The translations under genes and the position numbers were made by a program. A DNA stretch of 64,000 nt. Origin: Eurosta solidaginis. Its lineage: Eukaryota > Arthropoda > Insecta > Diptera > Tephritidae. This document shows, piece after piece, positions 9,487 through 21,234 of the stretch. The stretch's first letter is position 1. Each line of letters begins with the position of its first letter. The DNA lies in assembly GCF_040869045.1 (NCBI RefSeq), contig NC_090319.1, positions 386,337,601-386,401,600 of the forward strand. The letters run 5' to 3'. The notes under the pieces are model-generated. The model was given only the letters and a program-made list of their open reading frames with translations. It had not been told where the DNA came from and ran no database searches.

Positions 9487-11150
9487 TTATACTGAGCAGA
9501 GCTCATAGAGTATATTAATTTTGTTCGTATAACCGTAATCCGGAACGGCATAAACTAATCGAGATATATATAGACTTCTATATATCAAAATGATCTGGGA
9601 GAAAAAAGAAATTCTTTTAGCCATGTCCGTCCGTAAACACGATAACTTGAGTAAATCTTGATGAAATTTGGTATGTAAGTTCCTGGGCACTCATCTCAGA
9701 CGCTATTTAAAATGAACGAAATCGGACTATAACCACGCCCACTTTTTCGATATAGAAAATTTCGAAAAACCGAAAAGTGCGATAATTCATTACCAAAGAC
9801 GGATAAAGCGGTGAAACTTGGTAGGTGGGTTGACCTTATGACGCAGAATAGAAAATTAGTAAAATTTTGGGCAATGGGCGTGGCACCGCCCACTTTTAAA
9901 AGAAGGTAATTTAAAAGTTTTGCAAGCTGTAATTTGGCAGTCGTAGAAGATATCATGATTAAATTTGACAGGAACGTTACTCCTATTACTGTATGTGTGC
10001 TAAATAAAAATTAGCAAAATCGGAGAAGGACCACGCCCACTATTAAAAAAAAATTTTTTTAAAGTAAAATTTTAACAAAAAATGTAATATCTTTACAGTA
10101 TATAAGTAAATTATGTCAATATTCAACTCTAGTAATGATATGGTGCAACAAAACACAAAAATAAAAGAAAATTTCAAAATGGGCGTGGCTCCGCCCTTTT
10201 TCATTTAATTTGTCTAGAATACTTTTAATGCCATAAGTTGAACAAAAATTTACCAATCCTTGTGAAATTTGGTAGGGCCATAGATTCTATGACAATAACT
10301 GTTTTCTGTGAAAATGGGCGAAATCGGTGGAAGCCACGCCCAGTTTTTATACACAGTCGACGGTCTGTCCTTCCGCTCGGCCGTTAACACGATAACTTGA
10401 GCAAAAATCGATATATCTGTACTAAACTTTGTTCACGTACTTATCTGAACTCACTTCATCTTGGTATAAAAAATGGCCGAAATCCGCATATGACCACCAC
10501 CACTTTTTCCATATCGAAAATTACGAAAAATAAAAAAAATGCCATAATTCTATACCAAATATGAAAAAAGGGATGAAACATGGTAATTGGATTGGTTTAT
10601 TGACGCAAAATATAACTTTAGAAAAAACTTTGTAAAATGGGTGTAACACCTACCACATTAAGTAGAAGAAAATGAAAAAGTTCTGCAGGGCGAAACCAAA
10701 AGCCCTTGGAATCATGGCAGGAATACTGTTCGTGGTATTACATATATAAATAAATTATCGATACCCGACAGATGATGTTATGGGTCACCCTGGTCCACAA
10801 TTTGGTCGATATCTCGAAAACGCCTTCACATATATAACTAAGGGCCACTTCCTTTTATAACCCTCATTTATACCTTTAATTTGATACCCATATCGTACAA
10901 ACACATTCTAGAGTCACCCCTGGTCCAGCTTTATGGTGATATCTCGAAAAGGCGTCCACCTATAAAACTATGGCCCACTCCCTTTTAAAATACTCCTTAT
11001 TGCCTTCCATTTCATACCCATGTCATACAAACACATTCCAGGGTTACCCTAGGTTCATTTTCCTACATGGTGATTTTCCCTTATTTTGTCTCCAAAGCTC
11101 TCAGCTGAGTATGTAATGTTCGGCTTCACCCGAACTTAGACTTCTATAAG
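9487..11150 (+). mobile_element. Non-coding repeat 'family A', copy 1
   Basis: The copy starts with a hairpin-forming end (ATACTGAGCAGAGCTCATAG then AGTAT). It continues through motifs shared with copies 2 and 3, including GAAATCGGACTATAACCACG, repeated GGGCGTGGC blocks and AACACGATAACTTGAG. At 10770-11110 there are about 2.5 units of a 130-bp tandem repeat (CACCCCTGGTCCA..GATATCTCGAAAA). The end is AGCTGAGTATGTAATGTTCGG with a second hairpin, GTTCGG..CCGAAC in related copies. No coding capacity was seen: the minus-strand frames at 9487-9956 are incidental. The class is uncertain. It could be a Helitron-like or other non-autonomous element. Confidence 0.7.
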
Positions 11151-11152
11151 GG

Positions 11153-11566
11153 CTAATTAATGGTGACTTATAACCATAAAACCATAACCAGATAAAACAG
11201 CTGATCGAACCTACCTTATGGAAATCAAAGTAATCGATTAATGGTGCCATACCATATCGCTAACGCCATAACCATACCATAGCCAACCAATTGGTTTTTG
11301 GTTTTTCGCCATATCCATAACCTAAAAATATTTGAGTTAGTGAATTTATTAACTTTTTGTGTATTTTATTTATTGTTTTGGATACGTTTTGACTAAGAGA
11401 GTTATATTTTGTGGAATATGTTTGTAATTTTTTACGTTTTCTTCATTTTTATGAAATTTGCACCATTTTAAGGTTAAGACAGCATTAATCGATCACATTG
11501 GAGATGGATATGGATATGGGTATGGTTACCACTATGGCGTTAAGGGTTAATTAAGGAAGTTTAATT
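11153..11566. repeat. Possible foldback (MITE-like) sequence
   Basis: The left side begins near TAATTAATGG with several CCATAACCATA motifs and has ATCGATTAATG near 11233. The right side has CATTAATCGAT near 11487, then TATGGTTACC and TTAAGGGTTAATTAAGG. The inverted agreement of the two sides suggests a decayed foldback element. No clean target-site duplication was found. Confidence 0.35.
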
Positions 11567-12698
11567 TGGTCTTTACTTGTTAAATTATAGTATCGCCACT
11601 CCTATTATGATAATATCAAAGTCGGAAAAATGAAAAGCGCTTCGATATGGAACTCCTCAAATAGTATTATTTTATACATTGACGTATCGTATATGGACAT
11701 ATTTTAAAAATATTATCATCGAATATTAATCAGGAAAAGCAGTTAGTAAAACGAAAGAAGATTTACATGTTTTATGCTCATACCCAAATTTTAGCATTTC
11801 GACACCAAACGGCTTAACTAGTAAAATACATATATTTCATATTTATGTAATTGAAAAATTTAATCAAAATTTTTTTGTCTTTAATCTGATTGAAGAACTT
11901 AAAGCTGAAGTGGAATACAAATCGGTTGAGAAAATTTTATTTCGTAATCACTGTTCAGCAGCTGGGCACGACAAATCTTCATACACAAACACACATACAT
12001 CAGAACAACAGCAATATCAACATTCAATGCTCGTTTATTTATTGACAAGTGTAAACGAATCGTGCTGAAATGCTAAATAAATGCCAAAACATAGAGTTCA
12101 ATCAGATTGGTATTGGTTTTAGTCGCCATACAGGCATTGTACATAAATATGCATATGTTTGTATGCATATGTATGTATATGTGAGCATTCTTACATCAGG
12201 CTTTGAGCCAACAAACAAGTACCAACCAACATCAATAAAATTCGGTTTATTTAAGTTTTTTTAAATATAGTTCCATATACATACATACGTACACATATGT
12301 GTGTTTTGCATAAATAAATGTAAGCGAACTTAAAAATATGTGCCGATATACATACATGTGCATATGTATGCATATGTAAAACAGATATTGGAGTAATTGG
12401 CTAAAAAGCCTGAAAATATGCAATGGCCACCGAATCCATTAGGGTGATTACAAAGTATATGAAAACAATTCTCATGGCATTATCCTTCGGCACGCTCCAC
12501 AGTGGCTCAAACTCGTAAAAAAGCATAGCTGCAAGAATTGCAAAACCCAATTTTTTCCATATTTTTTTCTAATTAGCTAATTGAATGGGTGTTTCGAAAA
12601 TGCTATTCAATTATGAATGGTTTTCCAATCGTGTGGCAGAAAAATCGTAAAATTTTTATATATTGCTGATGGTAGGTATTTATATATATATAAATGGA

Positions 12699-12739
<41 letters not shown>

Positions 12740-12774
12740 CATATGTTCATACATATGTATATAAAAAAGAATTG
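11567..12774. other. A+T-rich intron DNA with microsatellites
   Basis: Contains ATGTATGCATATG-type runs (12130-12390) and an (AT)n run at about 12700-12735. No gene or bounded element was recognised. Confidence 0.55.
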
Positions 12775-14200
12775 CTGTACTAAAACTCAAAAACGTCTTC
12801 ACCGATTTCGATATTTTTTGCTATGCTTCGTGTATGGTTTAGAATTTTTTTTTGGAAAATAAGGCGGTGCCACGCCCCCCATAGGAAAAGTTTAAATTGG
12901 TGTAATCTTCGCAATTACCCAAAGTTTATTATATATATTCCATTTGTGAGTGGGAAAGCAGTGGGGGTGGTAGTTTGAGTATAATGGAAGCTGGAGTGGG
13001 AGTTGAAGTGAGAGTAAACGTGGGAGTGGGAAGGAGATGAATGAACAAAAATAAGAAGAACAAGTAAGGACAGGTCTGTCTTCGACTGTGCCGAAGACTT
13101 CATACTTTTCTTGAATGGGCCTGAACAATTATCTTATCCCGTTCGTAATCTCCAAATAATCGGATGTATAAGATAAGATATACATAGTGAACAGATGTAC
13201 ATGCCTAAACGATTTTTAAGATAAATATAAAATACAAAATGACAAAAAATCCCCTTATCTGAACAATCGGTTGTATGGGATATATATTATATATAGCTCC
13301 GATCAAAATGATTTTTACGGGAAAACTTCTATGATATATTAGAATATATATCACCAAGTTTCACGTTTTTATATTGGAAACTTAGGGAGATATGGCCAAA
13401 AATATTTCTACCTGAACGATCGGTTGTATGGGATAGGTATATACTATATACATATAGCTCCGATCAAAGTGATTCTTCAGGAAATCTTTTATGATATATT
13501 AGAATAAATATCACCAAGTTTAACGTTTTTATATTGGAAATTAAGGGAGAAATTGCCAAAAATCTTTCTATCTGAACGATCGGTTGTATGGGATATATAC
13601 TATATATTGCTCCGATCAAAGTGATTTTTTCAAAAAGTCTTCTATGATATATTAAAATATATATCACCGAGTTTCACGTTTCTACTTTCTAAATTAAGGG
13701 AGAAATGGCAAAAAATCTTTCTATCTGAACGATTGGTTGTATGGGATATAACTATATATAGCTCCGATCAAAGTGATTTTTTTAGGATATCTTCTATGAT
13801 ATATTAGAATATATATCACCGAGTTTCACGTTTATGCTTTCTAAATTTCGGCAGGAATGATCAAAATCGTTTTATCTCAACGATCGGTTGTATGGGAGAT
13901 ATATGTATGTTATAGTGGTCCGATCCTACCGGATCCGACAAATGTCTAATATAATACAAAAATACATCCTTGTGCCAAATTTCATTGAGATATCTCAAAA
14001 TTTGAGGGACTAGTTTGCGTTCAAACAGACAGACGGACGGACAGACGGACATGGCTATATCAACTCAGTTCGTCGCCCTGATCAATTCGGTATACTTAAT
14101 GGTGAGTCTATCTTCTATATTTCTCAACGTTACAAACATCGGACCAAAGTTAATATACCATTTCATGTTCATGAAAGGTATAAAAATCGAGGATAAAGTA
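12775..14200. mobile_element. Non-coding element with 153-bp internal tandem repeats
   Basis: A block containing CTGAACGATCGGTTGTATGG followed by TATAGCTCCGATCAAAGTGA recurs at about 13258, 13411, 13571, 13724 and 13875, giving a period of about 151-160 bp. Downstream are GACAGACGGACGGACAGACG (about 14025-14050) and a GGACATGGC motif also found in family A. No coding capacity was seen. Outer limits are approximate because no terminal repeats or target duplication were found. Confidence 0.6.
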
Positions 14201-15619
14201 GGCGAGAATGGTATAGAGAGAGGAGAAAAGCGAGGCTCAATTTTTGAATGTAGGAAACCAGTCTGCCGGGTGGACTAGATTCTTAATAATTTCAACATAA
14301 GTGTGCTTAATAAATTCTGACATTTAGGGAATAATTTTAACAAAAGTTTATGATTTTTAAATTGCATAGAAATAGGACCTTCAAGCGAATGCAAAATATT
14401 TTTCTTTTTTTGATCATGCTTCCAATTGCACGTAATAAAGCGGACCTAAAAAAACATTTTGGCTGGAATTGGGTTTTAAAAATCATATCACATTGCTCCA
14501 AGCCCTCAAAAACAAAATTTAAAACTTTTCAGTAAAATACAAATTACATTCGCCGGCTGAACTTTTGAAAAAATTACTTTGGAATTGTGATGATCACATA
14601 GTAAATTTCAGCTAAGAGATATAGAGTTTTTTTCGATTGCCAGTAAAACCTAAACCGCTGTAGGTGGTTTTAACCCCCCTTGCTTCGGGATCATTTGATT
14701 TTTTAGGTCTCTACAATTCAAATATTTGATGTTTTTATGTCTATGTTAATAAATTTCTTTTTAATTCTGCACGTATTTACTTTGTTGGTGATATTATATT
14801 TTTAATATGCAAGCATATGTATGCACGAAGTGAATACTTATATATTTTAATCATATTCTGTTTCATAATAATTCTGCAATTTATTAAATATACAAATGTA
14901 CACGTTAACTTTTACTATAATTTCATAAAGAAGTTTCCTTGGAAAAATTGCCTAACGACCATCTACATACATATCAGAGAACAACAAAAATCGAACACAA
15001 CAACGTTCGATTACATTCGGCAACATGATCGTGTTCAATGATCAAACTTGCTTAAATGAACATAATCGACATTGATTTAAAATCAACCAACTTATTGCAT
15101 GCGTGAATATAATCAATTCAGGCATTTGCTCGTTTGCCTCAACCGCGATTACATTCATCGGAATGAAGAGGCAAATATGAAAACTCCATGCGTCTGAATA
15201 TTTGCATGATTCTTCTGCCCTTACGTCACGGCGACAAGCTACATATAAAAGAATATGTACCAGAGAGTTGAAGCAGTATGCTCTTCTAATGAAATCCCTA
15301 TTATTTTGCCTAGAAAAAGTGCTCAAACAAACGTGGAGGATCACTACCGTATACACATTTTTATCCCATTTCTAGACTCAGCAATTCAGAATTTGGAATT
15401 ACGATTCAACATTTTAAAATGTAAAAAACACATTAGTGTTTTTTCCGTGTAGATATGACTTTTTTAAATTAAATTTTTTTCTATTCGATCAGTTTCTTTC
15501 TTTTGAATTTTATATACGTATACTTTAGATCTCATGCATAGGCTCAAAAAGCATGAATTCTACTTATTCCTGAAGGAGGTACTTCGGTTTTTTTTATCAA
15601 TTTATCTATGATTAATATT
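14201..15619. other. No gene recognised
   Basis: A+T-rich sequence with short incidental open frames. No repeat end, domain or RNA motif could be supported. Confidence 0.5.
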
Positions 15620-15623
15620 ACAG

Positions 15624-15878
15624 GAATGCGACTCTGTGGCATTTTCTAATGTTCACATGTTGTTGAAAATCTTGTGTACGCTTCCAGTAAAAACGGCAAC
15701 GAACGAGAGATCTTTTTCAACTCTTAGGCTGATTAAAAACTATTTGAGAAATGCGTTGAGTGAAAATCGATTGAATGGCTGTGCATCACTAAGCATCCAC
15801 CGTGATCAAATTGTTACCGTTGATGAAGTTTTAGATGGAATGGCAAAGAAAAGCCGACGCATGCGCTTGAGTTTTTAA
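15624..15878 (+). pseudogene. hAT transposase C-terminal dimerisation fragment
   Basis: The frame encodes ECDSVAFSNVHMLLKILCTL, then LPVKTATNERSFSTLRLIKN, then LSIHRDQIVTVDEVLDGMAK, ending at TAA in 15876-15878. The N-E-R-S-F-S-x-L-R motif is the hallmark of the hAT C-terminal dimerisation domain of the ZMYM1-like group. The catalytic core is absent. The right end of the same element is probably 16490-16504 (CTGGCTACGCCCCTG), a typical hAT terminus closely related to the ends of the hAT at 29496-32755. No left end was found. Confidence 0.75.
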
Positions 15879-15921
15879 TGCAACCTTTTTCATATCATAT
15901 TCTAAATACACATACTTTAAT

Positions 15922-16400
15922 TGTTTTTGTTTTTATCGGCCTATTGATAAATGATTCAAGGTTCGATTCGAGCTCAAGGCCAGAACAATAACTTTTTTTA
16001 ATGATAATTATTGTTATTTTTTAATTTTTCTAAATTTGAAAAATTGTATTTTGTTTTTGGAATAGTAAGTAGAAAATTTTTCAGACAACCTGCCATAGCT
16101 GCGCAGATAGATCCATTTCGAAGGGTGCTAAGCCTTCATCATCAGTACGCTTTAGGCATGCTGCGCTAACCATTTAGCTATACAGCGGTGGTTTGTTTGA
16201 CTGGCAAATTTGCTACTTCTATTCCTTTTTACCAACTATATTTATTCAGTGTTGCGCCATCTGGTGCAAATCACTGATAATGCTGGATTTTTGTTTATTG
16301 TCAATTACTTTGTTTGACATTCTCAAGTGCTCATGGTTTATTAACAATTGTTTTTGTTTTTATCGGCCTATTGATAAATGATTCAAGGTTCGATTCGAGC
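15922..16400. mobile_element. SINE-like insertion with 10-bp target duplication and ~52-bp terminal direct repeats
   Basis: ATACTTTAAT flanks the block on both sides (15912-15921 and 16401-16410). The block begins and ends with the same sequence of about 52 bases, running from TGTTTTTG through TATCGGCCTATTGATAAATG to GGTTCGATTCGAGC. Inside, on the minus strand near 16160-16190, TAGCTAAATGGTTAGCGCAG resembles a tRNA A box. It is inserted in the 3' part of the decayed hAT. A dimeric SINE or template switching could explain the repeated ends. Confidence 0.6.
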
Positions 16401-16489
16401 ATACTTTAATGTTAAAGCTAAATACAACATTTTTTTTTATTTATTTAACTGAAAAAAAAATTTGTTTTTGAATCCCCCAAGGCAATTTT

Positions 16490-16504
16490 CTGGCTACGCC
16501 CCTG
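16490..16504. repeat. Right terminal inverted repeat of decayed hAT
   Basis: CTGGCTACGCCCCTG, the reverse complement of the common hAT start CAGGGGCGTAGCCAG. The next eight bases, GTGGGTGG, would be the target duplication, but no second copy was found. Confidence 0.6.
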
Positions 16505-17065
16505 GTGGGTGGTTTCTTCCAATGAGCGATTGTTGATAAGTAAATATATAAAATTTTACCAAAATGGTTCGATACTGACGTCGGACTAATAATTCTGGAA
16601 CGCATGCTCTACTGAAGTTTCGGTGCACCCTATCAATGCACAATTACCTTCAATTCCTACTTTTCTAAGTTTTCGTCTTGTTGAAGCTTTAAGGACCTCA
16701 GATTTGGATTTAGTATGTGACACCGGTAAAGTTGAAACTTACTTTTGTTTCTTCTGCGCCGGTTACATAAAATGTATATTAAGTTTTCCAGCAGCATTTT
16801 CGTGCAAATCGTTTTATGAGCGAAATTTTCTGAAAATCGAAAGCCTGTTAGATAGCATTTTTGTTTGTCACGAATAAGGGAGGCTACACTTGCGCTCAGT
16901 AATCGATACTTCGATACTCTACCCATGTGCTGAAAGTACTCGCGCGACGAAATAAACAACGAAAAAATTGTATTATTAAAAAAAAAAAACACTTGAGTAT
17001 GCGGGAGAGGTTTGCTCGTCGAAGATGTTGCCAATTTTCTCTCACATGAAAATAGATTTTGTTCA

Positions 17066-17230
17066 TTCCATGGTTCAGCTATATGGTAGCTCATCTCTAC
17101 AGCAACAACATGTCGGTGTTCGGATTGACAAAATTTGGGTGTTTGGTAGGTGCTAGAGGAATAAAATGGATAGAAAATATATAACTTTGCAATTCTTGTG
17201 TGTTGTGGAAAAATAAGGTTCTAAACCCTC
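17066..17230. repeat. Partial MITE related to 45735-45999
   Basis: Starts CATGGTTCAGCTATA and continues through TCATCTCTACAGCAACA, GTCGGTGTTC and TTGACAAAAT, matching the MITE at 45735-45999 with divergence. The opposite inverted end was not seen. Confidence 0.5.
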
Positions 17231-19493
17231 TAACATAGTTTTTTGAAACGCTTCAAATATTTTTTTTATTTTTGAGCATGTTTCACATTTCTTAAAAAAC
17301 ATAATATGTTTTTAAAGTTCTTTTAGATTGGACCTGAATTGAATACCTTAATAATAGTGAGATTAATGAAATAAATGTTTAAGATGTATTTCGTAGGTAC
17401 TCCCTTTCCTATAAATCTTGGGGAAGAAATCGTATAGACGATCTTTTGCCAATGTAATCATTTTTATATAAGACTTGGGTGAGAATGGAAAACTGCGTTG
17501 CACATATACTTCGCATTAATGTTAAGACCCATTCTAGAAAAATCACCTTCAATTTTTTTTTGCCCACCCTAACACAGCTATTTTCGTAATTGGCTTTAGC
17601 GTCTGAAAATATGCAACATCGATGCCCATATCAAGAAAATTATCTTTTTAAGGTTAATATATGAGCCGCGCCCATATCTACATAGTTTTTGCAGAATACT
17701 TTCGCAAATTCGTACTATTTGAATGTTGCTTTTATTTTTTTGGTTTTATATGATGAGAAAAAAATTGGAATCAAATCAAAATAAAAAGCGGAAGAGGATA
17801 TTTTTGTTTTTTTTGGCGCAAACAAGAAGTAAGTAGGAGAGAATAAAAAATGGCGTCGCGGTTAAATAAATTACAGCAGACATTTTTGATTAACTCAAGT
17901 GTGTACATACACGCATATGTACATAAGTATGCGTGTATGTGTGCACGAGGCGCGTGAGAGCTCGATATTATATATGGTACGTATGGATGGCTCCAGTGCG
18001 TGCTTGCAGCTCTGTTTGCATTAAAATACCTTTACATGCGCAGTTTTAAAGCTCCCCCTATTTAAGATAAATCGTTTAAAAAACAGGGTGTATAAAAAGC
18101 AATGCTCCTTTCTCATCATAACTTCCCCATATGGTGAATATACGCATGCAGCATAACAGTGCTGCCACAGTATTGTTAAAAATTGTATAAATCTCTAACT
18201 TAAAAATGTATCCAAATGCATGAAGACAACAATATTGAATGGGTTTGCTTTCTTAGGTTTCTTAAAAAAATTTAAAATTAATGTTGCTTGGGAGCACAAT
18301 GAGGGTTTCAAATTCGTTAAATTTCTTTTAATAATAATTGAATAAAAAACAATTTTCGCATTGGCCAACCAAATTTTAACAGCAAAATGCGTTTTATTGC
18401 GGCTTCGGCTTAGCATTAGCATTTTAAATTCCGAAATAAAATAGGCATACTACGAAAAAATTGTCGAGTGTCAATCCTGGGTGTTTTACTTCACGTTTTC
18501 TTTATTATTGACATTCTTTGCTTTGTTTACAAATTCATTGGGAACTTGCGCGAGTGTTTGTTTTTTCTACTATATGTTCGTATTTGCAACAAATAATGGT
18601 TGCTTTTTTTGTAAGCGAGCTTGAAAAAAACGCTTCCACTAGCTAAACAGTTTCATCATGGCGGAACCATACAGGTGGTACAAGATTATCAGCTAATTGG
18701 TACTTTTTTCAGCTCCTTTAACATTTTTACTTCTGGCGCAGTACGTTTTTGACACTCAACCAGATAATTACAAAAACGAAATACATGGAATGCGTGTGTT
18801 TGCTTGTATGTAATTGTTATTTTGTTATTTTCGCTCATCCGCTGAACGTTCATTCGCTCGTTCACAATAGCGCCCCATTTTAGTGGATTGTTGCTTAAGC
18901 GATTTCATCTAAAACCGCTTAGCCAACTGAACTAGCTTATCTACTTCGCTAATCTATCTATTCACAATGTAAACAAAAAAATAAATAAATAAATAAATAA
19001 ATAAATGATTCGAAGCATGAACACTTCCTTGAATCTTATACACGAAAATGCTAAATGCTAAAATGAACATGAAGACTATATTGGCATGCGCGGTTCCAGC
19101 GGGGGAACTTTTTTTTGTACTGACTGTAATGAAGTATATAATACTAATCTACATAGTAATTTCTTATCACAAAACGGATTTTTACTAATTTTTAATTTTT
19201 CTCGCTTTTTTACGTTCTAGTAGTTATACGATTTATCATACGATTTTTTAAGCTTTTTCAGACTTCGGAATCATTAGTTGCAGTTTACACACAAATATTT
19301 TTGTTGCTGGAACTCGTTACTTGGTGAAGAGGCGCTGACGAGGAAAGCGGACGAGCACTGAGTTGCTTGTGCTCGGCGACTTGCTTTGCGTTTGCTTTCT
19401 TTTGTTGAATTCTGGTTTTTGTTAATTATTTTATACTGATTTTGAACACACATTTTCATAAGTAATTTTATTTGATATTTCTTATATTTCAGT
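17231..19493. other. No gene recognised
   Basis: A+T-rich intron DNA with an (AAAT)n run near 18980-19008 and ACATACACGCATATGTACAT-type simple sequence near 17905-17945. No exon, domain or bounded element was seen. Confidence 0.5.
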
Positions 19494-19559
19494 CATTCAA
19501 GGCTACTAATTTTTTTTTTTTTTTAAGTTTTAATAATAAAAATTTAGTAGCCTTGAATG
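19494..19559. repeat. Short perfect hairpin
   Basis: CATTCAAGGCTACTAA at 19494-19509 is exactly inverted as TTAGTAGCCTTGAATG at 19544-19559, with T-rich and A-rich sides in between that extend the pairing. A cruciform or a minute foldback insertion would fit. There is no sign of a coding role. Confidence 0.7.
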
Positions 19560-19894
19560 TTGCAATTAAATAGATTAGTTGAGCTGAAAGGCCGCGTTTA
19601 TTGAATAAAACTTCCTTTTTGGTTTGTTTATATTCATAAATTTTAACTTTAGTCGATATTTCGATTTCAATCTGAAGTCATCATCAAGGACATATGGACA
19701 TGTATGATCGACTGACGTCGTTTATTTGTATATTCTTTTTAAAGATATTCAGTATACAGTATACAGATTCTTTATATGAAAATAGAAATAAGTTTGCACA
19801 ATTAGTAGACTAAGATTTAGGACCTTCACTGTTCATATAAATTCCGAATTATATTTTTAATGTTGTCGGGATGGACGGCATTCCGACCACACAA

Positions 19895-20170
19895 AAAATG
19901 TAAGGCGCGGTAACCTCCGAAGAGATTTTAGGCCGAGCTTCTCTTCCTATTTACGTCGTGCTCCTTGAAAATTTTTCTTACAAATTGGCGGGATGGACCT
20001 ACTTGTTTTATGCCGACTTCGAACGGCATCTGCAAGGCAGATGAGTTTTCACTGAGAGCTTTTGATGGCAGAAGTACACTCGGAGTGCTTGCCAAACACT
20101 GCCCGGGGGATGAACCCAGGATCTTCGGTGTGATAGTCGGAGCACGCTGCCATCACACCACAGCGGTCCC
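19895..20170 (-). repeat. tRNA-derived SINE, best copy
   Basis: Read on the minus strand, the head contains TGGTGTGATGGCAGCGTGC (A-box-like, about 20142-20160) and, about 40 bases on, CTGGGTTCATCCCC (B-box-like, about 20104-20118), the internal RNA polymerase III promoter of tRNA-related SINEs. The body contains TGCCATCAAAAGCTCTCAGT and TGCCGTTCGAAGTCGGCAT. Related copies are at 29050-29340, 36645-36912 and 49801-49860, with a scrap at 8955-9070. Open frames across it are incidental. Confidence 0.7.
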
Positions 20171-21176
20171 AAGTAAAAAGCGAGCACCAAAGTAAAATTT
20201 TGCTGATATGTTCAAAAAGATTGAATTTCACTCTATCATCCCTTTCTCGTAGTTAAAACTCCCAACAATCATGACAAATTTTAATTTTTTCTATCCCCGG
20301 GAATTTCTTCTTAAGCTAAACAACCGGATTAGAAATAAGCTATTAGATAATAAATTTCCAATTTTTAATTTTCACTTTGCTCTTTATATGCGAAGATGTC
20401 CGAAATTGCTAATGGCTCTTCGATATTGAATTACAAAAATTTTAATGTTCTTACCTTACTTTTGAAAATGGACTACCTATTTGGTTACTAAACGAAAATG
20501 TACTCTGCAATGTAATGCACATCCACACCTCATTCGAAATTTACTCTCTCATTCGCCCTCCAATCACATTCCGAACTAATTCAAACCCCATACAATATGG
20601 TGAAACCAAATTATCTCATTCGAAGTTGAAATTATCGAAATCTGACAGACAGTCCAAAAAAATACAAAAACAATCGAATGAGATATTTATTTAAAAATTA
20701 CGTAGTGAATTATTTCGAGCATTTGTTCGATTTTTGGGGGACAAATTATTACAGAAATGACCCTACCTCGAAACCGGGTTTTGGAAATTTGAAATAATAA
20801 AACATCCTGAGCAATCAAACGAAGTACTGAATATAATGTATACTTAAAAAAATTCTTTTACTTGACTACTTTTTCACTTCTGGCCATTTATTTTACTTAA
20901 ATAATACCCTCTTGTAATGAGTTCATATAATTTTCACCACAAACTGGGGAAGTTGGGGAAATTACGCACACATTTAAATATACAAAGATGTGCATGTGTA
21001 CATACGTATATAGAAATGCGCGCGCACAGCCCCCTTCCCTTGAGTTTGTGTTGGATTTTCTTTATATAGAAATACATACACTGCATACACACATGCATAC
21101 ATATTATAAGGTACATATAATTTATGTTTTAATATATATAAAATACTTACATAGTACATATGTTAATATTAAAAGA
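20171..21176. other. No gene recognised
   Basis: A+T-rich intron DNA. TACATA-type simple sequence occurs at 20990-21160. Nothing coding was supported. Confidence 0.5.
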
Positions 21177-21234
21177 AACAAGTAAGGAAGGTTAAGTTCG
21201 GGTGTAACCGAACATTACATATCAGCTATGGTGA

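Noticed and set aside
12617..13128. Open frames around the (AT)n run and the 153-bp element
   Set aside because: Low-complexity translations with no domain; they fall in a non-coding repeat.
20142..20160. Functional tRNA gene at the SINE head
   Set aside because: Only A- and B-box-like segments are present; the cloverleaf cannot be completed and the same head recurs in other SINE copies.
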